Shown here: one piece after another, positions 1-6,007 of the stretch | How positions within the stretch are numbered: the first letter of the stretch is position 1 | Layout: every line of letters begins with the position of its first letter | NCBI GenBank assembly: GCA_007128515.1 | Contig: SKXI01000136.1 | Location: 1 to 6,007, forward strand | Direction: 5' to 3' | Length of the DNA: 6,007 bases | From: Halococcaceae archaeon | GTDB taxonomy: Archaea > Halobacteriota > Halobacteria > Halobacteriales > Halalkalicoccaceae | Notes under the pieces: model-generated | What the model saw: only the letters and a program-made list of their open reading frames with translations | What the model was told of the DNA's origin: nothing | Databases searched by the model: none | Made by a program: the position numbers and the translations under genes

Positions 1-259
1 CCGCGTAGCGGAGTTCGTACCCGCCCTCTCGCTGGCGGACGAACGCGTCGGTGAGCTTCTGCAGGTGGTAGTTGAACTGGGCGCTGTCGCGCAGGCCGAC
101 CGCTCGATGGAGGTCGGTGAAACTCGTCACCTCCTCGGCGCGCCAGAGCGCCATCAGGATCGAGAGTCGCGTCTCGTTCGCGACGACCGAGAAGGTGTCG
201 GCCGGCTCCGCACACCCCTCGAAACCACCGGCAGTGACGGGCTGTGTGCGTTCGCTCAT
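1..259 (-). CDS. Winged helix-turn-helix (ArsR-like) transcriptional regulator, N-terminal part
   Basis: Reading from the ATG at 259 towards the left edge gives 86 residues beginning MSERTQPVTAGGFEG; the rest lies outside the window. Residues about 20-70 have the pattern of an archaeal ArsR-type winged helix: DTFSVVANETRLSILMAL is the typical first helix (a 'regulator sees a change, gene turned on or off' domain), followed by SFTDLHRAVGLRD and the recognition helix SAQFNYHLQKLTDAFV, then the start of the wing (REGGYELRY). Haloarchaea carry many proteins with this N-terminal domain and a C-terminal domain of unclear role. The ligand-sensing or dimerisation part is not visible, so its signal is unknown. 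It is divergent from the E2 gene with 107 bp between the starts, so it might control E2, itself, or a distant target. No Shine-Dalgarno site precedes the ATG, and a T-tract sits about 28 nt upstream, consistent with a leaderless message. The DNA-binding assignment is firm; the target is inference. Confidence 0.9.
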   Translation of the reverse strand, partial: MSERTQPVTAGGFEGCAEPADTFSVVANETRLSILMALWRAEEVTSFTDLHRAVGLRDSAQFNYHLQKLTDAFVRQREGGYELRYA

Positions 260-272
260 GGGTGAACGAACG
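249..272. promoter_or_regulatory. Inverted repeat over the regulator's start codon (operator candidate)
   Basis: The arms CGTTCGCTCA (249-258) and TGAACGAACG (263-272) are complementary at 9 of 10 positions, with a 4-nt spacer. The dyad covers the start codon of the winged-helix gene, near where a leaderless transcript would begin. A bound protein here would block that promoter, as expected for autorepression. The first four codons contribute one arm, so chance or coding constraint cannot be excluded. Confidence 0.35.
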
Positions 273-284
273 ACGACCGGGAGG

Positions 285-289
285 AAAAA
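285..289 (-). promoter_or_regulatory. Candidate TATA-like box for the winged-helix regulator
   Basis: On the minus strand this is TTTTT (context CGTTTTTCC), centred about 28 nt upstream of the ATG at 259. That spacing is typical of TATA boxes of leaderless haloarchaeal genes. The match is weak and rests mainly on position and local AT content. Confidence 0.35.
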
Positions 290-338
290 CGTTCGCTGAA
301 GCGATTTTTTGTCGCCGGTCCAATACCGTCGCGTAAGG

Positions 339-344
339 TTATAG
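339..344 (+). promoter_or_regulatory. TATA-like box for the E2-OsmC gene
   Basis: TTATAG begins 28 nt upstream of the ATG at 367. The intervening sequence has no Shine-Dalgarno motif. This matches the usual haloarchaeal arrangement in which transcription starts at or next to the start codon, and it implies that E2 has its own promoter, separate from the E1 genes on the other strand. Confidence 0.55.
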
Positions 345-366
345 CACTCGCCTATCACGGTAGCGT

Positions 367-2163
367 ATGGCATATATCCTCAGAATGCCGAAACTCGGTC
401 TGGAGATGAGCGAGGGGATCCTCGTCGAGTGGCTCGCAGAGGAGGGCAAGTCCGTCGAGGAGGGCCAGCCAGTCGCGGCAATCGAGTCCGAAAAGAGCGC
501 GGCGGAGGTCGAGGCTCGAGAGGACGGGGTGCTCCGCCGAACGTTGATCGCGGAGGGCGAAGCGACCGAACCGGGCGGGGCGATCGGGATCGTCGCTGGC
601 TCCGACGAGGCGATCGACGACCTGCTGGCGGAGGCGGAAGGGACCGGACCGGCCCCGGGGACGACGACAGAGGCGCCGGCCACCGTGGGCACGACCGATT
701 CGGCATCGAACGGGGGTGGCGAGGCCGCTTCTGTGAAGGCGAGCCCCCGTGCCAGACGTGCTGCGGAACGAAACGGAATCGAGTTGGCCGGGATCGAAGG
801 AACTGGCCCGGGGGGAGCGATCACCGAGGAGGACGTGGAGGCCGCGGCCGGAGGCTCCACACGGGAGGAAGTGAAGGCGACACCGAGGGCGAAACGACGG
901 GCAGAGGAACTCGGCGTCTCGCTCACGGGGATCGAGGGAACCGGACCGCAGGGTGCGGTATCGGCGGGCGACGTCGAGGCAGCCGCAGAGCGTGAAGATG
1001 CCCAAGCCGACAGCGCGGGGGGGGCTGCCGGCGGGGAGTCGGCCAGGGTCGAAGAGCGCGAACTCTGCGGGATGCGTCGGTCGATCGCCGACCGCCTGGG
1101 GACGAGCTACCGCGAGGCTGTCCACGTGACGGTCAACCGATCGGCCGACGCGACGGCGCTTCTGGCGGCGACAGACGTCGCAAGGACCCAGCTCTCGGAG
1201 TCGGTGTCGGTCACGGACGTCCTGCTCGTCTGTCTCTCGGAGGCGCTTGCGACGCATCCCGAACTGAACGGGACGTTCGAGGACGGTGTTCACCGCGTCC
1301 ACGATGAGCACAACGTCTGTCTCGCCGTCGACGTCGAGGAGGGGCTGGTCGCGCCCGTCCTCAGGGGTATCGAATCGCTCTCGGTGGTCGATCTCGCGGA
1401 GAAGCGAAGCCGGCTCACCGAGCGAACGCTCAACGGCGAGTACACGATGGACGACCTTTCGGGTGGCTCGTTCACCGTCTCGAACCTCGGCGTGCTCGGC
1501 GTCGAGTCGTTCGACCCGATCATCAACCCGCCGCAGGTCGCCATCCTCGGGATGAACGCGCTCGACGATCGGGTCGTCGCCGAAGCGGGCGACCCCGTCG
1601 TCCGACCGACGCTCCCGCTCTCGCTCTCGTTCGATCACCGGGTGGTCGACGGCGCAGACGCCGCCCGGTTCCTTCACACGCTCGTCGATCACGTCGAGGA
1701 GCCGTGGCCGTTGCTCGATGGGGTCGAGCGTCCCGAAGGAGAGCGAAACGTCGTCACGCTGCCCGAGCGCATGGTTCGCGCCCGGCTCGCACCCGACCTC
1801 TCGGGATCGGTGACCGGGGGTGCACTCGGCTGGCCGTTCGACGTCACCGAGCGCTTCGGTGGCGGGCGCGCGCCGACCCCGGTCGATCACTTCCTCGGCG
1901 CGCTCTCGGCCTGCCTCTCCGCGAGCATCGGCGTCCAGGCGGAGATGCGCGACGTGACGTTCGACGCGATCGAGGTGGACGTGGAGGGCTCACCCGCCGA
2001 GGGTTCGGTCGAGTCGATCGAGGTTTCAGTGTCGTTCGCCGGCTGCGAGGCCGACGACGAAACGATCGACCGGATCGTCGAGGGCGGTGAGCGGACCTGC
2101 CACGTCGCCGAACTCCTCCGCGATGACCTCCCGGTCGAGCTCTCCTGGGAGCGTCAGGGGTAG
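367..2163 (+). CDS. 2-oxoacid/acetoin dehydrogenase E2 (dihydrolipoamide acyltransferase) fused to a C-terminal OsmC-like domain
   Basis: 598 residues. E2 is the core of the complex: it takes the acyl group from E1 on a swinging lipoyl arm and transfers it to CoA. Visible domains are: lipoyl domain, about residues 1-77, with the lipoylation site at Lys43 in ESEKSA; a Gly/Thr/Ala-rich linker; two peripheral-subunit-binding domains, about 123-161 and 169-207, where E2 proteins commonly have one or none; a second linker; the catalytic acyltransferase domain, about 229-450, with FTVSNLGVLGVESFDPIINPP (from 369) and the active-site signature DHRVVDG at 423-429 (His424). Residues about 461-596 form a complete OsmC-like domain with the cysteine pair Cys516 (ALSACLSAS) and Cys578 (ERTCHVAELL); see the separate entry. 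The start is supported by the lipoyl domain beginning at residue 2-3 and by a TATA-like box 28 nt upstream. The matching E1 genes lie on the opposite strand, convergent. E2 of the acetoin or branched-chain/pyruvate type is certain; the exact substrate is not. The protein is cytoplasmic, with no signal peptide or membrane segment. Confidence 0.97.
   Translation: MAYILRMPKLGLEMSEGILVEWLAEEGKSVEEGQPVAAIESEKSAAEVEAREDGVLRRTLIAEGEATEPGGAIGIVAGSDEAIDDLLAEAEGTGPAPGTTTEAPATVGTTDSASNGGGEAASVKASPRARRAAERNGIELAGIEGTGPGGAITEEDVEAAAGGSTREEVKATPRAKRRAEELGVSLTGIEGTGPQGAVSAGDVEAAAEREDAQADSAGGAAGGESARVEERELCGMRRSIADRLGTSYREAVHVTVNRSADATALLAATDVARTQLSESVSVTDVLLVCLSEALATHPELNGTFEDGVHRVHDEHNVCLAVDVEEGLVAPVLRGIESLSVVDLAEKRSRLTERTLNGEYTMDDLSGGSFTVSNLGVLGVESFDPIINPPQVAILGMNALDDRVVAEAGDPVVRPTLPLSLSFDHRVVDGADAARFLHTLVDHVEEPWPLLDGVERPEGERNVVTLPERMVRARLAPDLSGSVTGGALGWPFDVTERFGGGRAPTPVDHFLGALSACLSASIGVQAEMRDVTFDAIEVDVEGSPAEGSVESIEVSVSFAGCEADDETIDRIVEGGERTCHVAELLRDDLPVELSWERQG
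733..987 (+). repeat. Tandem duplicated peripheral-subunit-binding domain inside E2
   Basis: Two copies of a 39-residue unit lie 46 residues apart (residues 123-161 and 169-207; bases 733-849 and 871-987). By hand alignment 26 of 39 positions are identical. Both start VKA(S/T)PRA, share GIEGTGP and end DVEAAA. This domain normally anchors E1 or E3 to the E2 core; here each E2 chain would offer two docking sites. The DNA copies have diverged at many third positions, so the duplication is not very recent. Confidence 0.88.
1747..2154 (+). other. OsmC-like (lipoyl-dependent peroxidase family) domain at the E2 C terminus
   Basis: Residues about 461-596 of the E2 protein, about 136 residues, the usual length of a stand-alone OsmC/Ohr protein. 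The signature helix reads RAPTPVDHFLGALSACL, which fits the YhfA-like OsmC subgroup pattern (TPxELLLAALGAC) better than the classical Ohr/OsmC pattern (NPEELF...AACF). Cys516 matches the peroxidatic cysteine, and Cys578 in TCHVAELL matches the resolving cysteine of the CPV motif. The acidic position next to the helix start is Asp507. The glutamate of classical Ohr proteins is replaced by Val506 in this alignment, as in the YhfA-like subgroup. It is in frame with E2 with no intervening stop or start signal and joins soon after the catalytic domain (about residue 450), so this is a true fusion. Peroxidase activity is inferred from family knowledge. Confidence 0.85.
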
Positions 2164-2654
2164 GTGTCGTCCGGTTCGGGCAGCGCCCCGACGTTCGCCG
2201 CGGTCTCGAAGATCACGCCGTTCAGCTGCTTCGCCGTGTCGAAGTACCAGTACGGCGTCTCGCCGTAGACGCCGCTCTGGAGCACGCCCATCCCAGCGTC
2301 CTCGAACAACTCGACCACTCGGTGGGGGTCGTCAAAGGCGAAACAGGCGACGTGGTGGAGCCCCTCGCCGTGTTCCTCCAGGTGTTCGGTGTAGATGCTG
2401 GGGCCCGAAAGCGGCTCGATCAGCTCGATCATCGTCCCCCCGGCGTCCGCCAGCGAGAGGATCATCGAGTAGTCGTGGGGTTCGCCGCGGTAGGTCGTCT
2501 CCGAGAGCGTCGGTGGCTCGAACCGGTAGAGCTGCCACGGTCCGATACCCAAGAGCGCGCCGAAACGGTCCATCCCGTCCTCGATCTCCTCGACGACGAA
2601 CGCGACCTGGCTCACCTCCGGGATCTCCACGTCCAGTTCGGGTACGGCCGTCAT
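2154..2654 (-). CDS. VOC superfamily protein (glyoxalase / methylmalonyl-CoA epimerase-like)
   Basis: 166 residues from the ATG at 2654. The fold is two beta-alpha-beta-beta-beta modules with a divalent metal site. The visible ligand candidates, in the positions usual for the superfamily, are Gln16 (VSQVAFVV), Glu77 (MIELIEP), His101 (GLHHVACF) and Glu150 (GVIFETA). The set Gln/Glu/His/Glu, the IGPW segment and the YRGEPHDYS and GPSIYTEHLEEHGEGLHHV stretches resemble the Glyoxalase_4 / methylmalonyl-CoA epimerase-like group, but the substrate cannot be read from these. Two in-frame alternative starts lie upstream, GTG at 2669 and TTG at 2675. ATG is preferred because the extra residues (MDVSSPP) precede the fold and because a TTAA element sits about 28 nt upstream of it. 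It follows the AcoX-like gene by 26 bp on the same strand, so it may be the last gene of the E1 operon. Its stop codon lies inside the end of the convergent E2 gene (10-bp overlap). Confidence 0.92.
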   Translation of the reverse strand: MTAVPELDVEIPEVSQVAFVVEEIEDGMDRFGALLGIGPWQLYRFEPPTLSETTYRGEPHDYSMILSLADAGGTMIELIEPLSGPSIYTEHLEEHGEGLHHVACFAFDDPHRVVELFEDAGMGVLQSGVYGETPYWYFDTAKQLNGVIFETAANVGALPEPDDTYP

Positions 2655-2673
2655 CGGAGGAGAACTCACGTCC

Positions 2674-2689
2674 AACAGTGTTAACTGTT
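2674..2689. repeat. Perfect 6-bp inverted repeat at the AcoX/VOC junction
   Basis: AACAGT (2674-2679), spacer GTTA, ACTGTT (2684-2689). It straddles the TAA stop of the AcoX-like gene and lies about 20 nt before the VOC ATG, over the TTAA that could act as a TATA box for that gene. It may be an operator or a small mRNA hairpin. The arms are short enough for chance, but the local AT content stands out. Confidence 0.4.
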
Positions 2690-3658
2690 ACCGTTGCTCA
2701 ACGTCTCGAAGACCGCACTCGGGTCGACCAGCAGCGGTCCCTCCTCCCGGGTAGCGAGTCGGACCGTCGCGTCGGTGAGCTCTTTCACGCGCTCGCCGTC
2801 GGCGGTGAGCACGCCACGGTCGACCTCGACGGCGAACGATTCCCCCGGATCGAGCCGGTCCCACGCCGATACCCCCACCTCGGAGACGACGCCAGGCGCG
2901 GTGATCGCCCGTACGTTTTCACGGACGTCCGGATCGAGCCGCATTCCGATCCCACCCGGGTCGTGCGCTCGGTGGGAAACGAGCGCGCCTGCGACCCCGG
3001 AGAGCCCGATCTCGCCACGCGAGGCCCGCGAGACGACGCCCACGCGGAACTCCCCAGCGTCGAGGATCGCGCGCGTCCCGAGGAACTCGCGGTCCAAAAC
3101 ACCCATCGTCGCCATCCCACGGACAGTCTCCTCCTCACCGTCGCGCTCGACCCGCGCCTCGACGGTGCCGTGGCGGGTCGTGGCATCGCGTACCGAAACC
3201 GCGCCACTGGCGACGTAACCCGCCGCGGCACCCGCGACCGTTCCCTCGATCGGCGTCGGGACGACGTTGTTCGTCCCCGTCGAGATCGCGAGGATCGGGA
3301 GGTCGTCAACCTCACTCGCTACGTCCCGGACGGTGCCATCTCCACCGATCGTCACCACGCAGTCGGCCACGTCGGCGAACGTCTCGGCCGCTCGTCGGGT
3401 GTCCTTCCGGGTGGCCGTGACCGGCCCCTCGAGCAGCGACGCCGAAACCCCCTCCGGCGGATCCTCGATCGCCGCGCTCGCGAGCCCCGAACGTGTCGGC
3501 ATGCATAAAACCTCACACGGGCCGACGAGCGAGAGTCCGGAGAGGACACACTGGGCGGTCCGGCGCTTGCCGTAGTCGTCGCTCACCGACGCGCCGCCGA
3601 CCAGCCGGCGGATGTCCCGGCCGGCGGTGGGGTTAACGATCAGCCCGACCGTGCTCAC
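2681..3658 (-). CDS. AcoX-type ATP-NAD kinase-like protein
   Basis: 325 residues from a GTG start. The N terminus STVGLIVNPTAGRD is the first strand and phosphate loop of the NAD kinase / diacylglycerol kinase fold. GGDGT at residues 105-109 is the conserved nucleotide-binding/catalytic motif (Asp107), ISTGTNNVVP (125-134) takes the place of the following NAD-kinase loop, and LTADGE (284-289) matches the second DG motif of the C-terminal beta domain. The insert SDDYGKRRTAQ near the start is typical of the AcoX branch rather than housekeeping NAD kinases. AcoX proteins are found in bacterial acetoin-catabolism clusters next to E1 alpha/beta, and their true reaction has remained unclear. The gene sits 60 bp downstream of E1 beta on the same strand, which supports that context here. 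No clear Shine-Dalgarno site precedes the GTG, but it fits the family start exactly. NADP supply to the complex or phosphorylation of a small molecule are both possible. Confidence 0.92.
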   Translation of the reverse strand: MSTVGLIVNPTAGRDIRRLVGGASVSDDYGKRRTAQCVLSGLSLVGPCEVLCMPTRSGLASAAIEDPPEGVSASLLEGPVTATRKDTRRAAETFADVADCVVTIGGDGTVRDVASEVDDLPILAISTGTNNVVPTPIEGTVAGAAAGYVASGAVSVRDATTRHGTVEARVERDGEEETVRGMATMGVLDREFLGTRAILDAGEFRVGVVSRASRGEIGLSGVAGALVSHRAHDPGGIGMRLDPDVRENVRAITAPGVVSEVGVSAWDRLDPGESFAVEVDRGVLTADGERVKELTDATVRLATREEGPLLVDPSAVFETLSNGNS

Positions 3659-3670
3659 TGCGGCCCTCGC

Positions 3671-3716
3671 TGGGTCCCGACAGTGGGTCGGGTTCCGTGC
3701 CGGGTTCCCCGACCCA
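3671..3716 (-). other. Mutually exclusive hairpins between E1 beta and the AcoX-like gene
   Basis: In the 60-bp gap, TGGGTCGGG (3684-3692) is perfectly complementary over 9 bp to CCCGACCCA (3708-3716). The same middle arm can instead pair with CCCGAC (3676-3681) in a tight 6-bp hairpin with a 5-nt loop. TGGGTC at 3671-3676 can also pair with the 3711-3716 arm. CGGGTTCC occurs twice (3689-3696, 3701-3708). On the minus-strand transcript the large hairpin forms first and the small one is the alternative. No T-tract follows, so it is not a classical terminator. It could be a processing or attenuation element, or a compact block of related repeats. Confidence 0.5.
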
Positions 3717-3718
3717 TA

Positions 3719-4725
3719 TCAGACGACCCGGTCGATCGCCGCCCGGACGTCTTCCGAGCCGGGCAGCACCTCCTCCTCCAGAACCGGGCTGAACGGGATG
3801 TGCGTGTCGGGGACGCCGACGCGCTGCATCGGCGCGTCGAGGCTGAAGAACGCCTCCTCGTTCACTCGCGCCATCACCTCGGCGTGGGTACCGTAGGAGA
3901 GCGGGCTCTCGTCGGCGACGACCAGTCGTCCCGTTTTCTCGACGCTCTCGACGATGGTGTCGGTGTCGAGCGGGTAGAGCGAACGGAGGTCGATCACCTC
4001 GACGCTCACGTCCCCGTCGAGGTCCTCGGCGAGGTCGACCGACTCGCCGACCAGCCGCTGGGTCGCGACGACGGTGACGTCCTCGCCCTCGCGCTCGACC
4101 GACGCCTCGCCGATCGGGATCGTGAAGTCGGGGTCGGTCGGGACGGGGCCCTCTCGCTCGTAGATCATCTTGTTCTCGAAGACCATTACCGGGTCGTTCG
4201 AGCGGATGGCGCTCTTGAGCAACCCCTTCGCCGCTTCCGGGGTGCCGGGCGCGACCGCGATGATCCCGGGGAAGTGTGCGAACCAGGTGTGGACGGTTCC
4301 CGAGTGCTGGCTGGCCGCGCCCATACCACCGCCCTCCGTGGTGCGGATCGTGAGCGGCATCTCCGTCTTCCCGCCGAACATGTAGCGGTTCTTCGCCGCC
4401 TGGTTCATCAGCTGCTCCATGCAGACGCCGAGGAAGTCGGAGAACATGATCTCGACCACGGGTCGGGTCCCCGTCGCGGCCGCGCCGACGCCCGCGCCCG
4501 CGAAGCCAGCCTCGCTTATCGGCGTGTCCCGCACTCGCTCCTCGCCGAACTGGTCGACGAGGTCGCCGGTGACGTCGAAGACGCCGCCGAAGACGCCGAC
4601 GTCCTCACCCATCACGAACACCCCCTCGTCGCGCTCCATCTCCTCGCGCAGTGCCTCCCGGAGCGCCGCCCGGATCGTCATCGTCTCCGTGCTCTCTCTC
4701 CCTTCGCTCGGCTCGGTCGCGGTGC

Positions 4726-4729
<4 letters not shown>
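3719..4729 (-). CDS. 2-oxoacid/acetoin dehydrogenase E1 beta subunit
   Basis: 336 residues. With E1 alpha it forms the alpha2-beta2 thiamine-diphosphate enzyme that cleaves the substrate and acylates the E2 lipoyl group. Visible family motifs are TIRAALREALREEM at the N terminus, VMGEDVGVFGGVF (39-51), RVRDTPISEAGFAGAGVG (65-82) with Glu73 as the glutamate that activates the cofactor's aminopyrimidine ring, FSDFLGVCMEQLMNQAAK (96-113), GAASQHSGTVHTWFAHFPG (137-155) with active-site His142, and the C-terminal transketolase-like domain with VIDLRSLYPLD (245-255). Length is normal for the family (about 325-340). The start at 4729 is fixed by a perfect GGAGGTGA site just upstream; a later ATG (residue 17) would lack it. 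Start and E1 alpha stop overlap as ATGA, so the two subunits are translationally coupled. Family membership is certain. AcoB-like identity is inferred from the AcoX neighbour, and branched-chain or pyruvate substrates remain possible. Confidence 0.97.
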
Positions 4730-5760
<1,031 letters not shown>

Positions 5761-5839
5761 GGTACACGATTAACTCTGTATGAAGGGGGTTTGGGTCTTT
5801 CCTACGGTCGTGTTATGTGTTCACACGGTACTACCACCG

Positions 5840-5852
5840 GGTCGAGTCGACC
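5840..5852. promoter_or_regulatory. 13-bp palindrome in the E1 alpha / aIF2 gamma intergenic region
   Basis: GGTCGA-G-TCGACC is a perfect 6+1+6 dyad lying 80 bp upstream of the E1 alpha start and about 56 bp before the TATA-like box of aIF2 gamma. A smaller perfect dyad GGTA-C-TACC (5827-5835) lies beside it. The position between divergent genes fits an operator, possibly for the dehydrogenase operon. No binding protein can be named. Confidence 0.4.
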
Positions 5853-5907
5853 GCTCAGCGAACCCCGAGTGAGACCACGGATCACGGCGAACGACGAGAA
5901 CGGTGGG

Positions 5908-5913
5908 TTTATC
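5908..5913 (+). promoter_or_regulatory. TATA-like box for the aIF2 gamma gene
   Basis: TTTATC on the plus strand, 37 nt before the ATG at 5950. A start site 26-27 nt downstream would fall near the AT-rich ACATAAT at 5936-5942 and leave a leader of about 10-15 nt. There is no Shine-Dalgarno motif in that short leader. The remaining intergenic sequence between 5761 and 5907 holds no gene that I can support. Confidence 0.5.
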
Positions 5914-5949
5914 AGTCGCTCGGGGCGAATCCCCTACATAATCCTCTCT

Positions 5950-6007
5950 ATGGCGGATACACATACACGACAACCGGAGGTGAACATCGGACTCGTCGGT
6001 CACGTCG
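5950..6007 (+). CDS. eif2g: Translation initiation factor aIF2 gamma subunit, N-terminal fragment
   Basis: The first 19 codons read MADTHTRQPEVNIGLVGHV and are cut by the window edge one base into the next codon. PEVNIGLVGHV followed by a codon beginning with G matches the start of the GTPase P-loop of archaeal/eukaryotic IF2 gamma (consensus GHVDHGKT). In archaea this protein binds GTP and initiator tRNA within the aIF2 heterotrimer and delivers it to the small ribosomal subunit. Other translational GTPases share a related P-loop, but the short N-terminal extension followed by QPEVNIGLVGHVD is what I associate with haloarchaeal aIF2 gamma. It is unrelated in function to the dehydrogenase cluster and marks its right boundary. 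Confidence 0.9.
   Translation, partial: MADTHTRQPEVNIGLVGHV

Noticed and set aside
293..310. TCGCT-GA-AGCGA followed by six T residues, resembling an intrinsic terminator on the plus strand
   Set aside because: The loop would be only 2 nt, and no plus-strand gene ends just upstream. The site lies in a divergent promoter region, so an operator role or chance is more likely.
355..1890. Long open frame of 511 codons on the minus strand opposite E2
   Set aside because: Its sequence is arginine- and aspartate-rich with no recognisable motif. It mirrors the third-position GC bias of the E2 gene, whose domains are unmistakable on the other strand.
2655..2675. Upstream TTG (2675) or GTG (2669) starts for the VOC gene
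   Set aside because: They add only residues outside the fold, have no Shine-Dalgarno support, and would leave less room for the TTAA element. The ATG at 2654 is preferred, though not proven.
2087..3508. Open frame of 473 codons on the plus strand opposite VOC and the AcoX-like gene
   Set aside because: It spans two real minus-strand genes and their junction. Its arginine/serine-rich composition and absence of motifs mark it as a GC-bias shadow.
5922..5934. GGGG-CGAAT-CCCC hairpin just before aIF2 gamma
   Set aside because: The arms are only 4 bp of G/C in a GC-rich region and it lies where transcription is expected to begin; chance occurrence is likely.
5821..6003. 60-codon minus-strand open frame across the aIF2 gamma promoter and start
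   Set aside because: It overlaps the recognisable aIF2 gamma start and its promoter, is Arg/Ser-rich, and has no motif or start signal.

Overview
The window looks like chromosomal DNA from a haloarchaeon. It is GC-rich, its predicted proteins are strongly acidic, most genes start without a Shine-Dalgarno site about 25-30 nt downstream of a T/A-rich box (the leaderless style), and the right edge carries the start of an archaeal translation initiation factor aIF2 gamma gene. The exception is one perfect GGAGGTGA site inside an operon. The species cannot be named from this sequence.

Layout from left to right. (1) 1-259, minus: N-terminal part of a winged-helix transcriptional regulator that runs off the left edge. 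(2) 260-366: short divergent promoter region. (3) 367-2163, plus: a 598-residue lipoyl-bearing E2 acyltransferase of a 2-oxoacid/acetoin dehydrogenase complex. It has two tandem peripheral-subunit-binding domains and, unusually, a full-length OsmC-like peroxidase domain fused to its C terminus. (4) Converging on it from the right is a minus-strand cluster read from 5760 down to 2154: E1 alpha, E1 beta (4-nt ATGA overlap with E1 alpha), an AcoX-type ATP-NAD-kinase-like protein, and a VOC (glyoxalase/epimerase-like) metalloprotein whose 3' end overlaps the E2 gene by 10 bp. (5) 5761-5949: divergent intergenic region with a 13-bp palindrome and a TATA-like box. (6) 5950-6007, plus: first 19 codons of aIF2 gamma, cut by the right edge.

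How they fit together: E1 alpha and E1 beta form the thiamine-diphosphate heterotetramer that decarboxylates or cleaves the substrate and passes the acyl group to the lipoyl arm on Lys43 of E2, and E2 moves it to CoA. The AcoX-like neighbour and the GHFEGD motif of E1 alpha (in place of the GHS motif of pyruvate dehydrogenases) point towards the acetoin dehydrogenase (Aco) branch, but the substrate is not proven. No E3 (dihydrolipoamide dehydrogenase) gene lies in the window.

The most notable element is the E2-OsmC fusion. Ohr/OsmC thiol peroxidases are known to take electrons from lipoylated E2 proteins, so a covalent fusion suggests a built-in, lipoyl-driven hydroperoxide reductase on the dehydrogenase complex.
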